Source: DASZZV01 sp035544835 (GTDB lineage Bacteria; Acidobacteriota; Thermoanaerobaculia; Gp7-AA8). From it: a stretch of DNA of 5,792 nt. Position numbers and translations under genes: made by a program. The notes under the pieces were generated by a model. That model saw nothing but the letters and a program-made list of their open reading frames with translations. It was not told the origin of the DNA and ran no database searches. The DNA is taken from NCBI GenBank assembly GCA_035544835.1, contig DASZZV010000180.1, forward strand, positions 1-5,792, read 5' to 3'. Shown piece after piece: positions 1 through 5,792 of this stretch (the stretch's first letter is position 1; every line of letters begins with the position of its first letter).

Positions 1-143
1 CTTTGAAGGCAAATTTAGTCACGGTTGATCCATTCGAACGCTCGTTCGTCAACGCGTGATGGCGTCGTCCTGACGCGAAGCCTGCTTTGGCTTTTGCCTT
101 TTCCATGACAGCAGCCTTTGGGTTCTTTTTTTGATCGAGAGAG
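1..143. other. Left-edge segment with only weak partial open frames
   Basis: Two short open frames touch the left edge and neither is convincing. On the + strand a frame entering the window ends at the TGA at 57-59, with C-terminal residues LKANLVTVDPFERSFVNA; it could be the end of a gene upstream of hsdR. On the - strand an ATG at 106-104 opens a very basic frame (MEKAKAKAGFASGRRHHAL and onward) that leaves the window, preceded by a weak AAAGG. Both have many A/T-ending codons, unlike hsdR. I recognise neither. The + frame would matter most, because it could show whether hsdS or hsdM lies just upstream. Confidence 0.25.
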
Positions 144-341
144 GTTAAGTTGGGGTCAGGTCTGGAATCCCAACTTAACTCCCGGCGTCGGGCACTCATC
201 GATGCGTCGATCGGACCCAGAAATTCAGCCGGCGACAGGTATCTCGAACCAACTGTCAGGGACTGAGCGCCGATCAAAACACGATGCGACACTCGTCAGC
301 GACAGCCGTTAAGTTGGCTTTCCAGACCTGACCCCAACTTA
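144..341. repeat. REP/MITE-like element with 34-bp imperfect inverted-repeat ends that are themselves palindromic
   Basis: Positions 146-179 are the reverse complement of 308-341 with two mismatches, and the outer 22 bp (146-167 against 320-341) match perfectly; the core is AAGTTGGGGTCAGGTCT. Each end also folds on itself. On the left, GTTAAGTTGG (144-153) pairs with CCAACTTAAC (170-179) and the stem extends further through a G-T wobble. On the right, TAAGTTGG (310-317) pairs with CCAACTTA (334-341). The roughly 128 bp between the ends encodes no convincing protein, and I see no flanking target duplication. Inverted pairs of hairpins without target duplication are typical of REP/BIME elements mobilised by IS200-like Y1 transposases (RAYTs). 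From memory, GGGGTCAGGTCT-type ends often occur beside such transposases, but no transposase is present here. The element lies 195 bp upstream of hsdR. Confidence 0.75.
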
Positions 342-525
342 CTCAGCGCGATGGCGAAAGTTTAGCAAGCCGATAGCACAGTGATGTCATGGTGATCTCG
401 CTCCGACTCTAACGTCCAGTTCTTGAACTTCGTAAGACCGGGTCAACAAGGGGAAACGCAGCGAGCTTCGATTCTCACCTGGGTCCTTCCCTCCATGTTA
501 CATTTCTCCACATTCCGTAGAGTCT
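342..525. other. Non-coding leader between the repeat element and hsdR
   Basis: No open frame with a ribosome site is visible on either strand. A TTGAAC at 423-428 resembles a -35 box, but no fitting -10 follows at 16-18 bp, so I cannot place the hsdR promoter. The segment ends in an in-frame TAA at 525-527, just before the hsdR start. Confidence 0.4.
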
Positions 526-531
526 AAGGAG
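526..531 (+). promoter_or_regulatory. Shine-Dalgarno site of hsdR (AAGGAG)
   Basis: AAGGAG lies 5 nt before the GTG at 537. It decides the start: the hsdR frame has a TAA at 525-527, three codons upstream, with no start codon between, and the next in-frame ATG comes roughly 200 codons later. The GTG is therefore the only workable start. Confidence 0.85.
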
Positions 532-536
532 AGGGA

Positions 537-3572
<3,036 letters not shown>

Positions 3573-3699
3573 GCGTTCTGTGCGTGCAGTCGATCTTGGT
3601 TGTTCTACCCTGAAAGCAATCGGCTTTTTGAGGCTTCAGCCGGAGTACGCCTGCGAGTTCGAAAGGGCGGTGTTTGAGCATCGTCGCAGAGTTCTGACC
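3573..3699. other. Gap after hsdR with no clear gene
   Basis: AAAGC-AATCG-GCTTTTT just after the hsdR stop could form a 5-bp hairpin followed by T residues, but the stem is too weak for a firm terminator call. Short frames on both strands lack ribosome sites or recognisable content. Confidence 0.3.
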
Positions 3700-3846
3700 T
3701 CACTTACCCTTTGCCTTAGCGCGAAAATCACCAGGTGTAACGCCCGTGTAGGCGCGGAGCTCCTGGGCCACTAGCCTCACAGGGTTGAGAGCTGTCCGGT
3801 TGCTCAGGCTTCCGAAGATCGCAAAGCAGGAGCGCACGGGGATCGC
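3700..3846 (-). pseudogene. Possible decayed C-terminal fragment of an AraC-like regulator
   Basis: On the - strand a frame ending with TGA at 3702-3700 reads FGSLSNRTALNP..., then an amphipathic stretch and ELRAYTGVTPGDFRAKAKGK at the very end. The helix followed by TGVTPGDFR resembles the end of an AraC-family helix-turn-helix unit (compare the family pattern F-R-x3-G-x-[ST]-P-x-x-[FY]-R). Upstream, this frame reads unlike any helix-turn-helix domain. Another - strand frame across 3830-3895 (VAEQVVEDFLLRQRDP) looks more like the first helix of such a domain, which would fit a frameshifted relic. The fragment is far too short for a complete regulator (250-300 residues). The match is by eye and weak, and chance coding in GC-rich DNA is a real alternative. 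Confidence 0.25.
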
Positions 3847-3938
3847 GCTGACGGAGAAGGAAATCTTCAACCACCTGCTCAGCAACCTTCCACTGCATTT
3901 TGGATGCCCTGCCACGACAACCCAACCTAACAACTTCT

Positions 3939-4532
3939 CTATGTGAGATCGGTAGGTCTCACCGAAGGCTGTTCGCGGCGGCGTAAGCGAGCGATCGGAA
4001 ACGGCAGCCACACCAGGAACCCGCCAGCAGGAAGGACAGGCAGGAGAGCCCAGCCGATGACAAGCGGATGAAGGTGCCATCCTCGAATCAGGTCATCGAG
4101 GGCGCGATTCGCAACTGGATCATTTTTGTGCGCATTGCGGATTGGCACCGCTGCCTTGGCCACAGCCTCATTCATCGCCTGCAATTGTTTCCAGCGCTCG
4201 CGCGATTCGACGACGCCTCGTGGTAATGCAATCAGCAAAACGAGGAGCGGAACGATCGCAGCCGTTCGTGGAAAGGACAGCATCAGCCAGAGACTGAATC
4301 CGAAAACAAGCAACACGCACCCAACAGCGAGCGTAGGAGCCGCTGTTTGAAAGATCTCGCGCATCCCCGTCAGTGCGGAGTTAGGCGATCCATAGGAACC
4401 AAAAGCGTGGATGAGTCCCGCAAAAAACCAGCCCAGTACCAGGACCGTCGCGCCGGCCAGGCCGAGGACAGCGCCGCCCAGCCCAAACGCGATCTTCATT
4501 CGAGAACTAGCTCGCTGTCGTGGTGGTGTCAC
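3939..4532 (-). CDS. Hypothetical four-helix membrane protein
   Basis: I do not recognise the family. The 197-residue product has four hydrophobic segments, at about 13-43, 62-87, 89-105 and 154-182. Between the third and fourth is a polar loop (106-153) rich in Arg, Lys, Ala and Asn that looks helical. The C-terminus is basic (ARLRRREQPSVR). By the positive-inside rule both termini should be cytoplasmic and the 106-153 loop outside. I use the GTG at 4532-4530 because GGAG lies 9 nt upstream; an ATG at residue 12 (4499-4497), just before the first helix, is a good alternative but lacks a ribosome site. The gene lies 195 bp downstream of the RQC-minor-1 gene on the same strand and converges with hsdR. 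The consistent hydrophobic pattern argues for a real gene, and nothing indicates a role. Confidence 0.6.
   Translation of the reverse strand: MTPPRQRASSRMKIAFGLGGAVLGLAGATVLVLGWFFAGLIHAFGSYGSPNSALTGMREIFQTAAPTLAVGCVLLVFGFSLWLMLSFPRTAAIVPLLVLLIALPRGVVESRERWKQLQAMNEAVAKAAVPIRNAHKNDPVANRALDDLIRGWHLHPLVIGWALLPVLPAGGFLVWLPFPIARLRRREQPSVRPTDLT
3943..3962 (-). other. Hairpin over the last codons of the membrane protein gene
   Basis: GTGAGATC (3943-3950) and GGTCTCAC (3955-3962) form an 8-bp arm pair with one wobble or mismatch around a 4-nt loop. It covers the last codons, directly before the TAG. No T-tract follows on the - strand, so it is not a classical terminator, although it could slow polymerase or protect the 3' end. 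Confidence 0.3.
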
Positions 4533-4635
4533 GAACTCACGCTCCGGAGAGATACGTACGCCATGTCAAGAATACTATCCGGAACTCGATTCGGACACTC
4601 TGACCCGGCGAGGGCCACCTCGCAGACTGCCGGAG

Positions 4636-4783
4636 CGTTTTCGCTTCGACAGCACGGGCGGAGAAAAGCTCCGCGGCGGGAAACCCGGCGACTGGCCTCT
4701 GCAATGGAGCAGCGACGGAAAAACCGTTTACGTGTTCGAGCGCTGGGGCTGGATCGTGAAGATCGCCGCGATCGATATTGCCC
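4636..4783 (+). pseudogene. Relic of a WD40-like (PD40/TolB-type) beta-propeller protein
   Basis: The + strand reads RFRFDSTGGEKLRGGKPGD, then WPLQWSSDGKTVYVF and, after a few residues, WIVKIAAIDIA. The W-S-x-D-G-K-x-x-x-[VY]-x-F core, preceded by a glycine-rich turn ending in PGD and followed by a strand and a D-[IL]-A sequence, is a typical propeller blade. Such blades occur in TolB-like proteins and in the extracellular part of many acidobacterial Ser/Thr kinases. Only about one blade remains. The frame has no start with a ribosome site, and after about 4783 it reads as the antisense of the RQC-minor-1 gene. I infer a residue of a larger gene lost by rearrangement. The left boundary is uncertain. 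Confidence 0.55.
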
Positions 4784-5351
4784 TGAGTGTCTGGATGACC
4801 CGGTTGATACGCGCGCGCACCTTTGCGAACTCGATCCCGGCCCAGGACTCCAGTAGCGGAATGAAGTCGGGCCGCGCCGAGGCTTCGAGCTTGTCGAGGA
4901 GGAGAAGGATCATTGGCCGGTTGCGATCCTTCAGGTCGGATAAATCAAATGGCGGGCCGGTCGCCAGTCGTGCCTCGAATCCGCGCAGCAGCTCCGCGGC
5001 CATTGTCTCCATCTCGATGGCCCAGCCGGCTTCCGTAAAAAACAAAACAGGCAGCCGGTACTCGTAGTCGACGCGGAGATACTCATGCTCGATTGCCCAG
5101 TCGATGCGCCTCAGGATTTCTTCGAGCGAGAGAGCTCGATAGTAACCATGCGAGGGGCAGAGATCGAGATGGTGCTCGAGGATGTTCGCTTCTCTGGACC
5201 CTTTGAGGAGCTTGGAGAGCTGCCCTCGCCCACCCCTGCTTATCATGGCGTCGGCCCCACGCAGGATCGCCGCGAGCTCGGCGTGGCAGAGGTTTTTTAC
5301 GCCTGAAGCGTCGAGGTGGAAAGGGACGCGTCGAACGTTGCGGCGGCTCAT
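4728..5351 (-). CDS. RQC-minor-1 family DNA-binding protein
   Basis: This is a predicted winged-helix DNA-binding protein related to the RQC domain of RecQ helicases, without a helicase. The N-terminus (RRVPFHLDASGV, residues 7-18), the SRGGRGQLSKLLKGSR stretch (38-53), CPSHGYYRALSLEEILRRID (65-84) and the wing (YLRVDYEYRLPVLFFTEAGW, 91-110) match my memory of this family. Residues about 143-190 (RNRPMILLLLDKLEASARP, then FIPLLESWAG and KVRARINRVIQTL) form a HEAT-like helical repeat. I keep the ATG at 5351 because family members begin in the same way. The last 14 or so residues (AIFTIQPQRSNT at the end) are antisense to the propeller relic, so the native C-terminus may have been replaced by read-through to a new TAA. 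The gene lies 103 bp downstream of the PBP gene and has its own promoter. The biochemical role is unproven; the family is discussed in connection with biological-conflict systems. Confidence 0.85.
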   Translation of the reverse strand: MSRRNVRRVPFHLDASGVKNLCHAELAAILRGADAMISRGGRGQLSKLLKGSREANILEHHLDLCPSHGYYRALSLEEILRRIDWAIEHEYLRVDYEYRLPVLFFTEAGWAIEMETMAAELLRGFEARLATGPPFDLSDLKDRNRPMILLLLDKLEASARPDFIPLLESWAGIEFAKVRARINRVIQTLRAISIAAIFTIQPQRSNT

Positions 5352-5360
5352 GGTCTCAGT

Positions 5361-5389
5361 ATTTTAGAGAGATCCTGTCTGAACGTCAC
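5361..5389 (-). promoter_or_regulatory. Sigma70-like promoter of the RQC-minor-1 gene, near-leaderless
   Basis: On the - strand a GTGACG -35 (5389-5384) is separated by exactly 17 bp from a TAAAAT -10 (5366-5361). Transcription would begin around 5353-5356, only 2-5 nt before the ATG at 5351. No Shine-Dalgarno precedes that ATG (the sequence reads CTGAGACCATG), which fits a leaderless or nearly leaderless mRNA. Confidence 0.5.
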
Positions 5390-5398
5390 ACCGACAGG
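5374..5398. promoter_or_regulatory. Inverted repeat CCTGTC-N13-GACAGG over the -35 region
   Basis: CCTGTC at 5374-5379 and GACAGG at 5393-5398 form a perfect 6-bp inverted repeat with 13 bp between. It spans the predicted -35 box and part of the spacer of the RQC-minor-1 promoter. Its position would suit an operator for a dimeric regulator, possibly the RQC-minor-1 protein itself, but this is inference from a short symmetric match. Confidence 0.35.
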
Positions 5399-5454
5399 CC
5401 CTGAAAAATATCCTTTGCCGGAGCGCGGGGAGAAGGGAGATCAACCTCAGCTCG

Positions 5455-5792
5455 TCAGGTCCCCGTCGAAGTCTCGGCTGAGGGCTGGCTGGGAGGCGGC
5501 GTGGGAATTGGCGGCGAAGATGGGGGCGATAACGTCGCCGTCTCTCCCGGCTGAAGCACGGTGGGATTATAGCCGGGGGACATTGGCACTACGCCCTCGA
5601 CAGGCTGTTCTGGAAGGGGAATGACCACGGGCGCTGGCCGATGCGTCGGGCATGGTACGGTCGGCTCGGTACCAGCTTTGAAGGCCTCGTTGACCAGCGT
5701 GTTCTTCGGGCAGAGCTCCGTGGCAAGCCCGCCACTGGTTGCGTCGACCGTGGCAAAAGAGATTCCTTCCGGTGTGGGAAAATCCCGATCCG
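5455..5792 (-). CDS. Penicillin-binding protein (class A, PBP1A-like), C-terminal part only
   Basis: The - strand frame enters at the right edge without a start and ends at TGA 5457-5455, giving 111 visible residues. They begin DRDFPTPEGISFATVDATSG, then GLATELCP, NEAFKAGTEPTVPCPTH. The pattern PxGIxFxxVDxxTGxLATxxCP...EAFxAGTEPTxxCPxH is the usual end of the transpeptidase region in bifunctional peptidoglycan glycosyltransferase/transpeptidases, including the two cysteines. A low-complexity tail rich in Pro, Ser and Thr follows (about residues 51-111). The parent enzyme would be anchored in the inner membrane with its catalytic domains in the periplasm, polymerising and cross-linking peptidoglycan. 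The catalytic motifs lie outside the window. This is probably the only core gene here. Which PBP1 subtype it is cannot be told from the tail. Confidence 0.85.
   Translation of the reverse strand, partial: DRDFPTPEGISFATVDATSGGLATELCPKNTLVNEAFKAGTEPTVPCPTHRPAPVVIPLPEQPVEGVVPMSPGYNPTVLQPGETATLSPPSSPPIPTPPPSQPSAETSTGT

Noticed and set aside
118..312. 64-codon + strand frame across the repeat element
   Set aside because: It is built largely from the inverted-repeat ends and a low-quality interior, and has no ribosome site or recognisable content.
3611..3630. Intrinsic terminator of hsdR
   Set aside because: The stem is only 5 bp, AT-rich at its base, and followed by too few T residues.
3691..3706. 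TTCTGACCTCACTTACC as a degenerate copy of the repeat-element end
   Set aside because: Similarity to CTGACCCCAACTTAC is short and gapped, and there is no palindromic partner.
4567..4580. TTGACA-like -35 on the - strand upstream of the membrane protein gene
   Set aside because: The hexamer is perfect, but no acceptable -10 follows at 16-18 bp.
4411..5067. 218-codon + strand frame
   Set aside because: Only its middle part (about 4636-4783) looks like protein; the ends are antisense to the membrane and RQC-minor-1 genes. I kept only the propeller relic.
5316..5624. 102-codon + strand frame
   Set aside because: It is antisense to the PBP tail and to the start of the RQC-minor-1 gene, with no ribosome site.

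Overview
The window comes from a moderately GC-rich bacterium. An acidobacterium, or a relative with a similar large genome, is my best guess. The clues are the style of the bifunctional penicillin-binding protein tail at the right edge, a stray piece of WD40-like beta-propeller of the sort fused to Ser/Thr kinases in Acidobacteria, an RQC-minor-1 family DNA-binding protein, and a palindromic repeat carrying AAGTTGGGGTCAGGTCT. No rRNA or other phylogenetic marker is present, so this is inference.

Layout from left to right. Positions 1-143 hold only weak open frames running off the left edge. Positions 144-341 are a compact non-coding element with ~34-bp inverted-repeat ends, each of which can also fold on itself (REP/MITE-like). 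After a 195-bp leader, a complete type I restriction endonuclease gene, hsdR, fills 537-3572 on the + strand, starting from GTG behind a good Shine-Dalgarno. No hsdM or hsdS is visible on either side. From 3573 onward the convincing genes lie on the - strand, facing hsdR. The 366-bp gap 3573-3938 holds what may be a decayed AraC-like C-terminal fragment. Next comes a small four-helix membrane protein of unknown function (3939-4532), then a short + strand relic of a beta-propeller protein (about 4636-4783). An RQC-minor-1 family DNA-binding protein follows (4728-5351), with a good sigma70-like promoter placed so close to its ATG that the mRNA may be leaderless. Last is the 3' end of a class A penicillin-binding protein gene (5455-5792), truncated by the window edge.

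The picture is a mosaic accessory segment beside a core cell-wall gene: a restriction subunit, a repeat element, gene relics, an orphan membrane protein and a DNA-binding protein from a family I associate with biological-conflict contexts. HsdR needs HsdM and HsdS to form a restriction complex, so these must be encoded elsewhere if the enzyme is active. I see no sequence evidence that hsdR and the RQC-minor-1 gene form one system. They are convergent and separated by debris, so co-function is speculation.
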